A stretch of 64,000 nucleotides of DNA from NCBI RefSeq assembly GCF_019049285.1, contig NZ_JAGMUL010000043.1, positions 52,327-116,326 of the forward strand, written 5' to 3'. The position numbers were made by a program, and so were the translations under genes. The notes beneath the pieces were generated by a model, which searched no databases, was not told where the DNA came from, and saw only the letters and a program-made list of their open reading frames with translations. Source of the stretch: Streptomyces sp. AC550_RSS872 (GTDB taxonomy: Bacteria; Actinomycetota; Actinomycetes; Streptomycetales; Streptomycetaceae). Of this stretch, positions 15,792 through 23,295 are shown piece by piece; positions within the stretch are counted from its first letter, which is position 1, and each line of letters opens with the position of its first letter.

Positions 15792-16205
15792 ATGGCGAAG
15801 TACCTGCTGCTCAAGCACTACCGTGGTGCCCCGGCCGCCGTGAACGACGTGCCGATGGACCAGTGGACGCCGGAGGAGATCTCGGCGCATGTGCAGTACA
15901 TGCGCGACTTCGCGGACCGGCTCGAGAAGACCGGTGAGTTCGTCGACGGGCAGGCGCTCGCGCCGGAGGGGTCGTGGGTCCGGTACGACGGTGAGGGGCG
16001 GCCGCCGGTCACCGACGGGCCGTTCGCCGAGACCAAGGACCTCATCGCCGGCTGGATGGTGATCGACGTCGACACCTACGAGCGGGCCGTCGAGCTGGCC
16101 GGGGAGCTGTCGGCCGCCCCGGGCGCGGGTGGCAAGCCGATCCACGAGTGGCTGGAGGTGCGTCCGTTCCTGGCCGCGAACCCCAGCGTCGACGAGTGCC
16201 ATTGA
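15792..16205 (+). CDS. YCII-related DGPF domain protein
   Basis: 137-aa YciI-like protein carrying the family signature VTDGPFAETKDLIAGWMVIDVDTYERAVE. The start ATG (15792) is preceded by a GAGAGA-type site. DGPF proteins are typically encoded beside ECF42 sigma factors and belong to their regulons; here the stop overlaps the sigma factor start as TGATG. The biochemical role of the family is not established; it has a ferredoxin-like fold without a proven reaction. Confidence 0.93.
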   Translation: MAKYLLLKHYRGAPAAVNDVPMDQWTPEEISAHVQYMRDFADRLEKTGEFVDGQALAPEGSWVRYDGEGRPPVTDGPFAETKDLIAGWMVIDVDTYERAVELAGELSAAPGAGGKPIHEWLEVRPFLAANPSVDECH

Positions 16206-17350
16206 TGAACGAGGCCCTGCTGAGGAGCCTCACGCCGAGCGTGCTCACGATCCTCGTCCGCCGCGGAGCCGACTTCGCGGCGGCCGAGGACGCCGTGCAG
16301 GACGCGCTCGTCGAGGCGCTCCGCGTCTGGCCGGCCGACCCTCCGCGGGATCCCAAGGGCTGGCTGGTCACCGTGGCCTGGCGGAAGTTCCTCGACCAGG
16401 CCCGGGCGGACAGCGCCCGCCGCCGGCGCGAGGACCGCGTCGACGAGGAACCGGCGCCCGGGCCCACGCCCGACGTGGACGACACGCTCCAGCTCTACTT
16501 CCTGTGCGCCCACCCGTCGCTGACCCCGTCGTCCGCGGTCGCGCTCACGCTGCGTGCCGTCGGCGGGCTCACCACCCGGCAGATCGCCCAGGCCTGTCTG
16601 GTCCCCGAGGCGACCATGGCGCAGCGCATCAGCCGGGCCAAGCGCACCGTCTCCGGTGTGCGGTTCGACCAGCCCGGCGATGTCGCCACCGTGCTGCGCG
16701 TGCTCTACCTGGTCTTCAACGAGGGTTACTCCGGTGACGTCGACCTCGCCGCCGAGGCCATCCGGCTCACCCGGCAGCTCGCGGCCGCGATCGACCATCC
16801 CGAGGTGGCGGGGCTGCTCGCGCTGATGCTGCTGCACCACGCCCGGCGCGCCTCCCGGACCGCGCCCGACGGCAGTCTGGTGCCGCTCGCCGAGCAGGAC
16901 CGCGGCCGGTGGGACACCGCGTCGATCGCCGAGGGAGTCCGGATCCTCCAGGCGGCCCTCGCCCGGGACCGGCTGGGCGAGTTCCAGGCCCAGGCCGCCA
17001 TCGCGGCCCTGCACGCCGACGCGCTCACCGCCGAGGAGACCGACTGGGTGCAGATCGTCGAGTGGTACGACGAGCTCGCGCGCCTCACCGACAGCCCGGT
17101 CGTCCGGCTCAACCGGGCGGTGGCCGTGGGCGAGGCCGACGGACCGCGCGCCGGGCTGGCCGCGCTCGCGGCGCTGGACGACTCGCTGCCCCGGCACACC
17201 GCGGTGGCGGCGTACCTCCACGAACGCGACGGCGACCTGCCTACGGCGGCGCGGCTGTACGCCGAGGCGGCCGAGAAGGCGTCCAACCTCGCCGAGCGGG
17301 ACTACCTGACCCGCCAGGCCGCCCGGCTCAACGCCCGTACCCGTCACTGA
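16205..17350 (+). CDS. ECF RNA polymerase sigma factor, ECF42 type with C-terminal extension
   Basis: 381-aa alternative sigma factor. Region sigma2 is at about residues 1-80 (RRGADFAAAEDAVQDALVEA, GWLVTVAWRKFLDQ) and sigma4 at about 110-165 (LTLRAVGGLTTRQIAQACLV, PEATMAQRISRAKRTV). A roughly 200-residue extension follows (VLYLVFNEGYSGDVDLAAEA, LALMLLHHARRASR, DWVQIVEWYDELARLTDSPV), the helical TPR-like domain of this group, thought to replace an anti-sigma factor. ATG 16205 overlaps the DGPF stop; an in-frame start at 16148 lies inside the DGPF gene and is rejected. The inducing signal is unknown. Confidence 0.93.
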   Translation: MNEALLRSLTPSVLTILVRRGADFAAAEDAVQDALVEALRVWPADPPRDPKGWLVTVAWRKFLDQARADSARRRREDRVDEEPAPGPTPDVDDTLQLYFLCAHPSLTPSSAVALTLRAVGGLTTRQIAQACLVPEATMAQRISRAKRTVSGVRFDQPGDVATVLRVLYLVFNEGYSGDVDLAAEAIRLTRQLAAAIDHPEVAGLLALMLLHHARRASRTAPDGSLVPLAEQDRGRWDTASIAEGVRILQAALARDRLGEFQAQAAIAALHADALTAEETDWVQIVEWYDELARLTDSPVVRLNRAVAVGEADGPRAGLAALAALDDSLPRHTAVAAYLHERDGDLPTAARLYAEAAEKASNLAERDYLTRQAARLNARTRH

Positions 17351-17372
17351 CGTACCCGGTCCAGGAACGGCT

Positions 17373-17406
17373 CAGCCCGCCCCAGGACTGCTCCTGGGGC
17401 GGGCTG
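17373..17406. terminator. Bidirectional terminator between sigma factor and RND genes
   Basis: Perfect 15-bp arms CAGCCCGCCCCAGGA (17373-17387) and TCCTGGGGCGGGCTG (17392-17406) with a 4-nt loop, between two convergent genes. Confidence 0.9.
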
Positions 17407-17443
17407 CCTCTTACTCAGAGGGTCCGCACGGTCGGACCGGACG

Positions 17444-20400
17444 TCAGACCCCGGCCGGTTCCGGCTCGTCGGACGCCGAGCCCGAACCCGAGGTCGGCTC
17501 GTCCGGGACGCCCGCCTTCTTCGCCCTCTTCGCCGCCCGCTTCCTCGCGCGCCGCTCCTTGCGGAGCTCCACCATCGCGTACAGCGTCGGGACGAGGAGC
17601 AGGGTCAGCAGGGTCGAGGTGATCAGACCGCCGATGACGACCACGGCCAGCGGCTGCGCGATGAAACCGCCCTCGCCGGTGACGCCCAGGGCCATGGGCA
17701 GCAGCGCGAAGATCGTCGCCAGCGCGGTCATCAGGATGGGCCGCAGACGGTGCCGGCCACCCTCGATCACCGCCTCCACGACGCCGTAACCCTGCCGCCT
17801 GTACTGGTTGATCAGGTCGATCAGCACGATCGCGTTGGTCACCACGATGCCGATCAGCATCAGCATGCCGATCATCGCGGGGACGCCCATCGGGGTGCCG
17901 GTCGCCACCAGGAGGCCGATCGCGCCGGTCGCCGCGAACGGGATCGACACGAGCAGGATCAGCGGCTGGACCAGCGAGCGGAAGGTCGCCACCAGCAGCA
18001 TGAACACGATCGCGATGGCCGCCAGCATCGCCAGGCCCAGGTTGGCGAACGCCTCGTCCTGGTCCTCGGAGACACCGCCGATCGAGGCCGTCGCGCCCGC
18101 CGGGAGGGTCAGCTCGTTGATCTTGGACTGTAGGTCCGCGCTGACCGCGCCGGTGTTGTCGCCGGTCGGCTTCGCCGTGATCGTGGCGGCGCGCTGGCCG
18201 TCGATGCGGGTCATCGAGACCGGCCCGTCCACCAGCTTCACGTCGGCGATGTCGCCGAGCCTCACCGGGCCCAGGCTCAGCTCCTGAAGCTGCTTCAGCG
18301 TCGTAGCAGGCTTGGCCGACCTGAGGACGACGTCCCGCTCGGTGTCGTCGAGGGTCGCCTGGGCCGCCGTGTTGCCGCGGACCGCCTGGGCGACCGCCAT
18401 GCCGAGGGTCTGGTCGTTGAAGCCCGCCGCGGCCGCCTTGTCGTTGGCCTTCACCGAGATGCGCGGCACGCTCTGCGCCAGGTCGCTGGTCACGTCCGTG
18501 ACGTCGTCCAGGCCGGCCACCGCCTCGCGGACCTGCTCGGCCGCCTTGCGCAGCACGTCCCCGTCGGCCGCCTTCACGACGACGCTCAGGTCCTGGGCGC
18601 CGAAGCCGTCACCGGCCGCGATGGTGGTCGTACCGGCGCCGTCGAGCTTCTTCAGGCCCGCCTCGATACGGTCCTGCACGTCCTCGTACGACGCCGAGTC
18701 CTCCAGCATGACCTGGTACGACGCCTGGTTGGTGTCGGTGCCGCCGCCGAAGGCCGCCATGAAGCCGGACGAGCCGATCGTGACCTGGTGGTCCTTCACG
18801 CCCTCGGTGCCGGCGAGCAGCTTCTCGACCTTCGTCGCCTGCTCGTCGGTCGCGGCGAGGCTGGTGCCCGGCTTCAACTCCTGCTTGACGGTGAGGACTT
18901 CCTGCTCGCCCTGGTCGAAGAAGTTCGTCTTCAGCAGCGGCGCCATGCCGAACGTGCCGAAGAGGACGACGATCGCGAGCAGCACGCTGGTGAGACGGCG
19001 GCGGGTCGCGAAACGCAGGACGGGGACGTAGAGGCGCTGGAGCCTGCTCCTCGCCTCCTTCTCCTCCGCCTTGCGGCGCGCCTCGTCGGCGTCCGCCGGG
19101 GTGCCCTTCGGGGCGCGCAGGAACCAGTACGACAGCACCGGGACGACCGTCAGGGAGACCAGCAGCGACGCCAGCAGGGCCGCCGTCACCGTCAGGCTGA
19201 ACGAGCCGAACAGCTCGCCCACCATGCCGCCGGTCAGGCCGATGGGCAGGAAGACGGCGACGGTGGTGAGGGTGGAGGAGGTGACCGCCCCGGCGACCTC
19301 GCGGACCGCCTTGAGGATGGCCTCCTCGCGCTCCTCGCCGTAGCCGAGGTGCCGCTTGATGTTCTCCAGGACCACGATCGAGTCGTCGACGACACGGCCG
19401 ATGGCGATGGTCAGCGCGCCGAGCGTCAGCATGTTCAGGGAGAGGTCCCTGGTCCACAGCACGATCAGGGCCAGGACCACCGACAGCGGGATGGACACCG
19501 CGGTCACCAGCGTCGAGCGGATCGACGCCAGGAAGACCAGGATGACGAGGACCGCGAAGAGCAGGCCGAGGGCGCCTTCCGTGGTCAGGCCGTCGATGGA
19601 CTTCTTGACCGCCGGACCCTGGTCGCTGACGACCGTGACCGTGGCGCCCGCACCGAGGTCGCCGCGCATCTCCGCAAGCCTGTCCTGCACCGCGTCCGAG
19701 ATGGCGACCGCGCTGCCGTCGCGGTCCATGGTGACGGCGACGGCGAGGGACGGCTTGCCGTTCGTGCGCGTGATGGAGTCGGCCGCGGCCTGCTCCTGCT
19801 CGACGGCGGCGACGTCACCGAGGCGGACCGGCTTCTGCTCGGCATCGGAAGCCGAGGCGCCCTGGCCGGTGACCATGAGGTCCTCGATCTGCTGGATCGA
19901 GGTGAAGCCGCCGCCGACCTGGACGGTGCGGTTGTCGCCGCCCTCGTCGAAGGAGCCGGCCGGGACGGTGGCGCCGCCGGCCTGGAGGGCCTGGGACAGG
20001 TCCGCCGAGGTCAGGCCGGCCCTGGCCAGCTTGGCGTCGTTCGGGGTCACGGTGACCTGGAGGTCGCGTACGCCGTCGACGGTGACCTGGCCGACGCCGT
20101 CGATGTCCTTCAGGTCCGGCACCAGCGTCCGGTCGATCTGGTCGGCCAGGGCCTGCTGGTCCTTGTCGGAGCTGACGGAGAGGACGACGGTCGGGATGTC
20201 GTCCGTGGAACCGGCGATGACCTGCGGGTCGACGTCGTCCGGCAACTGCACCCGGGCACGGTTGACGGCCTGCTGGACGTCGGCGACCAACTGCTGGGTG
20301 TCGGGGCCGTAGTCGAAGGACGCCATGATCACGGCGTTGCCCTCGCTCGCAGTCGAGGTGACGCCCGTGATGCCGTCGACGGCTTCGAGGCTGTCCTCGA

Positions 20401-20602
20401 TCGGCTCGACGACCTGCTTCTCGACCACGTCCGGCGCGGCGCCCTGGTACGGCGCGAGCACGGACACCATGGGCAGTTCGATGGACGGCAGCAGCTGCTG
20501 CTTGAGCTGAGGTATCGCGATCGCACCGAAGGCGATGGCGATGATCGACATCAGGCCTATCAGGGCACGTTGGGCAAGGCTGAATCGGGACAGCCAGGAC
20601 AT
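17444..20602 (-). CDS. RND-family efflux transporter (AcrB/HAE1-like)
   Basis: Proton-driven inner-membrane exporter of 1,052 aa with two similar halves, each with an N-terminal helix, a large external porter domain and six-helix membrane block. Visible landmarks: the N-terminal LAQRALIGLMSIIAIAFGAI, the helix-4 proton-relay motif TIAIGRVVDDSIVVLENI, LPIGLTGGMVGELFGSFSL, and in the second half TIFALLPMALG and GGLITSTLLTLLLVPTLYAM. ATG at 20602 is used; the frame stays open to 20725, but those residues are unlike the family. No periplasmic adaptor or outer-membrane partner is encoded nearby, as expected for a monoderm. Substrate unknown. The adjacent two-component system, same strand, might control it. 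Confidence 0.93.
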   Translation of the reverse strand: MSWLSRFSLAQRALIGLMSIIAIAFGAIAIPQLKQQLLPSIELPMVSVLAPYQGAAPDVVEKQVVEPIEDSLEAVDGITGVTSTASEGNAVIMASFDYGPDTQQLVADVQQAVNRARVQLPDDVDPQVIAGSTDDIPTVVLSVSSDKDQQALADQIDRTLVPDLKDIDGVGQVTVDGVRDLQVTVTPNDAKLARAGLTSADLSQALQAGGATVPAGSFDEGGDNRTVQVGGGFTSIQQIEDLMVTGQGASASDAEQKPVRLGDVAAVEQEQAAADSITRTNGKPSLAVAVTMDRDGSAVAISDAVQDRLAEMRGDLGAGATVTVVSDQGPAVKKSIDGLTTEGALGLLFAVLVILVFLASIRSTLVTAVSIPLSVVLALIVLWTRDLSLNMLTLGALTIAIGRVVDDSIVVLENIKRHLGYGEEREEAILKAVREVAGAVTSSTLTTVAVFLPIGLTGGMVGELFGSFSLTVTAALLASLLVSLTVVPVLSYWFLRAPKGTPADADEARRKAEEKEARSRLQRLYVPVLRFATRRRLTSVLLAIVVLFGTFGMAPLLKTNFFDQGEQEVLTVKQELKPGTSLAATDEQATKVEKLLAGTEGVKDHQVTIGSSGFMAAFGGGTDTNQASYQVMLEDSASYEDVQDRIEAGLKKLDGAGTTTIAAGDGFGAQDLSVVVKAADGDVLRKAAEQVREAVAGLDDVTDVTSDLAQSVPRISVKANDKAAAAGFNDQTLGMAVAQAVRGNTAAQATLDDTERDVVLRSAKPATTLKQLQELSLGPVRLGDIADVKLVDGPVSMTRIDGQRAATITAKPTGDNTGAVSADLQSKINELTLPAGATASIGGVSEDQDEAFANLGLAMLAAIAIVFMLLVATFRSLVQPLILLVSIPFAATGAIGLLVATGTPMGVPAMIGMLMLIGIVVTNAIVLIDLINQYRRQGYGVVEAVIEGGRHRLRPILMTALATIFALLPMALGVTGEGGFIAQPLAVVVIGGLITSTLLTLLLVPTLYAMVELRKERRARKRAAKRAKKAGVPDEPTSGSGSASDEPEPAGV

Positions 20603-20770
20603 GGGTTCAGGGTCTCTCTTCTGTGAGCGGCAGAAGTGGGCAGGTGCGTCCGCGGCGCACAAGTGAGCGCCCGCCCTTACACCCTGAGCCATCGGGGACC
20701 CCGGTTTCGTAGGCCCCAGGTCCATTTCCTTATACGGCGCCTACTCCCGGCGCAGTATGCGGGATGGAGT

Positions 20771-21448
20771 TCACTCCGCCCTTGGACGTACCAGCCCCGA
20801 CTCGTACGCGATCACCACGAGCTGCGCCCGGTCGCGGGCGCCCAGCTTGGACATGGCCCGGTTGACGTGCGTCTTCACGGTCAGCGGGCTGACCTCCAGG
20901 CGTTCGGCGATCTCGTCGTTGGAGTGCCCGCCGGCGACCTGGACGAGAACCTCGCGCTCCCGGCCGGTGAGGGCGTCGAGCCGCTCGGCGCGGGCCGGGT
21001 CGTGGTCGTCGTCGGCGCCCTGGGCGAGGAAACGGGCGATCAGGCCCTTGGTGGCGGCCGGGGAGAGCAGGGCCTCGCCGCCGGACGCGACGCGGATGGC
21101 GCTGAGCAGCTCGTCGGGTTCGGACCCCTTGCCGAGAAAGCCGGAGGCGCCGGCGCGCAGCGACTGCACGACGTAGTCGTCGACCTCGAAGGTGGTCAGG
21201 ATGACGACGCGGACATGGGCCAGCGCCGGGTCCGCGCTGATCATGCGGGTGGCGGCGAGGCCGTCGGTGCCGGGCATCCGGATGTCCATCAGGACGACGT
21301 CCGCCCGCTCCTCCTTGGCCAGCCGCACCGCCTCCGCGCCGTCGCAGGCCTCGGCGACGACCTCCATGTCGGGCTCGGAGTCGACCAGCACCCGGAACGC
21401 GCTGCGGAGCAGGGCCTGGTCGTCGGCGAGCAGGACGCGGATGGTCAT
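20771..21448 (-). CDS. Two-component response regulator, NarL/LuxR family
   Basis: 225-aa regulator: receiver domain (about 1-120) with acidic pocket in RVLLADDQALL, phospho-acceptor Asp in DVVLMDIRMPGTDGLAA, Thr in VVILTTFE and Lys in GFLGKGSEPDEL; then a C-terminal LuxR helix-turn-helix (LTGREREVLVQVAGGHSNDE, then ERLEVSPLTVKTHVNRAMSK). Start ATG 21448 overlaps the stop of a 7-codon micro-ORF, which itself is coupled to the kinase gene. Likely controls itself or the RND gene immediately downstream on the same strand; that is inference from position. Confidence 0.95.
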   Translation of the reverse strand: MTIRVLLADDQALLRSAFRVLVDSEPDMEVVAEACDGAEAVRLAKEERADVVLMDIRMPGTDGLAATRMISADPALAHVRVVILTTFEVDDYVVQSLRAGASGFLGKGSEPDELLSAIRVASGGEALLSPAATKGLIARFLAQGADDDHDPARAERLDALTGREREVLVQVAGGHSNDEIAERLEVSPLTVKTHVNRAMSKLGARDRAQLVVIAYESGLVRPRAE

Positions 21449-21468
21449 GCGGGGTCCTCGTCTGTCAT
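21445..21468 (-). CDS. Candidate 7-codon micro-ORF in the kinase-regulator junction
   Basis: ATG at 21468 encodes MTDEDPA and stops at TGA 21447-21445. Its ATG overlaps the stop of the upstream 21-codon ORF, and its TGA overlaps the regulator ATG. It could be a translational relay rather than a functional peptide. Seen directly; expression not shown. Confidence 0.4.
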   Translation of the reverse strand: MTDEDPA

Positions 21469-21530
21469 GGGGCGTAGGCGTCTTCGGTGGTCGTTCCGGT
21501 GGTCGTTCCGGTGGTCGCCGCGGTGGTCAT
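21465..21530 (-). CDS. Candidate 21-codon micro-ORF with Thr-rich repeats
   Basis: ATG at 21530 overlaps the kinase TGA (21529-21527). The peptide begins MTTAATTGTTTG and ends EDAYAP, stopping at 21467-21465 where the next ATG begins. The frame is built on 12-bp tandem repeats, so a change in copy number keeps the reading frame. May carry ribosomes from the kinase to the regulator gene. Confidence 0.45.
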   Translation of the reverse strand: MTTAATTGTTTGTTTEDAYAP

Positions 21531-21532
21531 TC
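21485..21532. repeat. Four 12-bp tandem repeats
   Basis: Units starting CGGTGGTC at 21485, 21497, 21509 and 21521; the first two are identical (CGGTGGTCGTTC) and the others differ at two or one positions. They span the kinase stop codon and most of the 21-codon micro-ORF. Confidence 0.8.
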
Positions 21533-22744
21533 GGCGTCTTCCGCGGGCCGGGTGCGGCTCTTGACCGGCAGGATCGCATGGACGCGGAAGCCGCCTCCGT
21601 AGCGGGGGCCGGTGGTGAGGGTGCCGCGCAGGGCGGTGACGCGCTCGCGCATGCCGAGCAGTCCGTGGCCGCCGCCCTCGGCGGTCTCGTCGTCGCCGGC
21701 GCCGTCGTCGAGGACGGTGATCTCGATGTCCGGGCCCACGCGGACGACGCTGACTTCGGCCTTCGCCTCCGGGCCCGCGTGCTTCTGCACATTGGTGAGG
21801 GCCTCCTGGATGACCCGGTAGGCGGCCAGGTCGACGGCGGCGGGGAGCGTGGTGCCCTGGTCGGCGCGGGCGATCTCCACCTGGAGGCCGGCGCTGCGGA
21901 AGGTGCCGGCGAGTTCGTCGAGGCGGTCGAGGCCGGGGGCGGGTTCGGTGGGGGCCTCGGGGTCGCCGGACTGCCGGAGCAGGCCGACCGTCGCGCGGAG
22001 TTCGTTGAGCGCGGAGCGGCTGGCCTCGCGTACGTGGGCCAGGGCCTCCTTGGCCTGGTCGGGGCGCTTGTCCATGACATGGGAGGCGACGCCGGCCTGG
22101 ACGTTGACGAGGGCGATGTGGTGGGCGACGACGTCGTGCAGGTCCCGGGCGATCCGCAGCCGCTCCTCGGCGACACGGCGGCGGGCCTCCTCCTCGCGGG
22201 TGCGTTCCGCGCGTTCGGCGCGTTCGCGGATGGCGGCGACGAAGGCGCGGCGGCTGCGGACCGCGTCGCCCGCGGTGGCGCCGATGCCGGTCCAGGCGAA
22301 GATGGCGAGGTTCTCCTGGGCGTACCAGGGCAGGGGGCCGGCGAGCGTGGCGGAGCCGGTCAGGACGGTCATGGTGAGCAGGCCGACGCGCCAGGTGGTG
22401 GGGCGGTCGGTGGTCGAGGCGACGGTGTAGAGGGCGATGACCGCGGACATGGCGACGGGGGCGCGGGGGTCGCCGGTGACGGACTCGACGACGGAGGCGG
22501 TGCCGGTGAGGGCGAGGACCGTCATGGGGGCGCGGCGGCGGAAGACCAGGGCCGCGGCGCCGAGGGCGATGAGGAGCAGGCTGAGCGCGTCCGGGGTGCG
22601 CAGGGCCCAGGTGACCTCGTTCTCCCCGTGCGGGTCCACGAAGGAGCCGGCGACCATGCAGGCCAGGACGGCCGCGGCAAGTGCCGCGTCCAGCGCCATG
22701 GGATGCGCTTTCAGATGGCGGCGGACGCGCTCGAGGGTGCTCAC
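21527..22744 (-). CDS. Two-component sensor histidine kinase (HisKA_3/NarX type)
   Basis: 405-aa membrane kinase paired with the downstream LuxR-type regulator. The N-terminal half has five or six hydrophobic segments (for example AALAAAVLACMVAGSF, ALSLLLIALGAAALVF and VGLLTMTVLTGSATLAGPL). Dimerisation/phospho-acceptor motif RIARDLHDVVAHHIALVNVQ contains the phosphorylated His; the ATPase domain has DIEITVLDDGAGDDE and GHGLLGMRERVTAL. GTG 22744 is the start. No large external sensor domain is present, so the signal is probably sensed in or at the membrane. It ends at a TGA overlapping the first micro-ORF. Confidence 0.93.
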   Translation of the reverse strand: MSTLERVRRHLKAHPMALDAALAAAVLACMVAGSFVDPHGENEVTWALRTPDALSLLLIALGAAALVFRRRAPMTVLALTGTASVVESVTGDPRAPVAMSAVIALYTVASTTDRPTTWRVGLLTMTVLTGSATLAGPLPWYAQENLAIFAWTGIGATAGDAVRSRRAFVAAIRERAERAERTREEEARRRVAEERLRIARDLHDVVAHHIALVNVQAGVASHVMDKRPDQAKEALAHVREASRSALNELRATVGLLRQSGDPEAPTEPAPGLDRLDELAGTFRSAGLQVEIARADQGTTLPAAVDLAAYRVIQEALTNVQKHAGPEAKAEVSVVRVGPDIEITVLDDGAGDDETAEGGGHGLLGMRERVTALRGTLTTGPRYGGGFRVHAILPVKSRTRPAEDAE

Positions 22745-22836
22745 GGTTGATTACCGTACGGCGTCCCTGCGGGGCTTGGAACGGGGGCTGAGTGGAGGTC
22801 CGTGTGTTTGTGACCGGCGTTGTGGTCCGCGTCCCT

Positions 22837-22912
22837 GGGGGCTGTGCCCCGGGACCGCCGCTGTCGGCCCTTCGGGCCTCGTCCTCAAACGCCGGACGGG
22901 CTGAAGATGCGG
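22837..22912 (+). repeat. Intergenic repeat, CTCAAACGCCGG type (copy 1)
   Basis: Runs from GGGGGCTGTGCCCCGGGACC to the core CGTCCTCAAACGCCGGACGG. The same core occurs inside the long inverted-repeat elements at 42443-42630 and 54146-54437. It lies between the kinase gene and pspAA. Confidence 0.75.
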
Positions 22913-22931
22913 GCCGGCTGATACAGCCCAA

Positions 22932-22995
22932 CCCGGGGTCAGCTCAACCCGGGATCAGGTCACCCCGGGATCAGGTCACCCCGGGATCAGGCCGT
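22932..22995. repeat. Four 16-bp tandem repeats at the pspAA 3-prime end
   Basis: Units at 22932, 22948, 22964 and 22980; units two and three are identical (CCCGGGATCAGGTCAC). The unit-four copy encodes the last residues (GLIPG) of PspAA, and the stop codon lies at the junction with unit three, so the extra copies look like duplications of the gene end. Confidence 0.85.
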
Positions 22996-23263
22996 CGTCG
23001 CTCAGCAACTCCCGGACCTCCTCCAACGTCGCGTCCGGCGACGGCAGGATCAGTTCCGAGGGTTCCAGGGAGTCGTCGGGCAGGGGGTCACCCAGTTCTC
23101 GGACCTTGGAGAGGAGCGCGGTGAGGGTGCGGCGGAAGCCGGGGCCGTCGCCGTTCTCCATTTCCGTCAGGAGCTCGTCGTCGAGCTTGTTCAGCTCGGG
23201 CAGGTGACTGTCGGACAGCTTCACCTGCCCCTCACCCATGATCCGGACGATCATGTCGCCCAT
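22976..23263 (-). CDS. pspAA: PspA-associated protein PspAA
   Basis: 95-aa acidic protein, MGDMIVRIMGEGQVKLSDSH at the N-terminus, followed by LPELNKLDDELLTEMENGDG and an end rich in Glu/Leu (DATLEEVRELLSDDGLIPG). This matches the small PspAA family usually encoded directly after pspA in actinobacteria. Start ATG 23263, 32 bp after the pspA stop, with a GGAGG upstream. Probably works with PspA in membrane-stress protection; mechanism not established. Confidence 0.88.
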   Translation of the reverse strand: MGDMIVRIMGEGQVKLSDSHLPELNKLDDELLTEMENGDGPGFRRTLTALLSKVRELGDPLPDDSLEPSELILPSPDATLEEVRELLSDDGLIPG

Positions 23264-23295
23264 CTCGCCTCCTCGGCGTGGGCCCCGGCCGTCGG

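Noticed and set aside
18788..20626. 612-aa open frame on the plus strand
   Set aside because: Opposite the RND transporter; charged, Arg/Asp-rich shadow.
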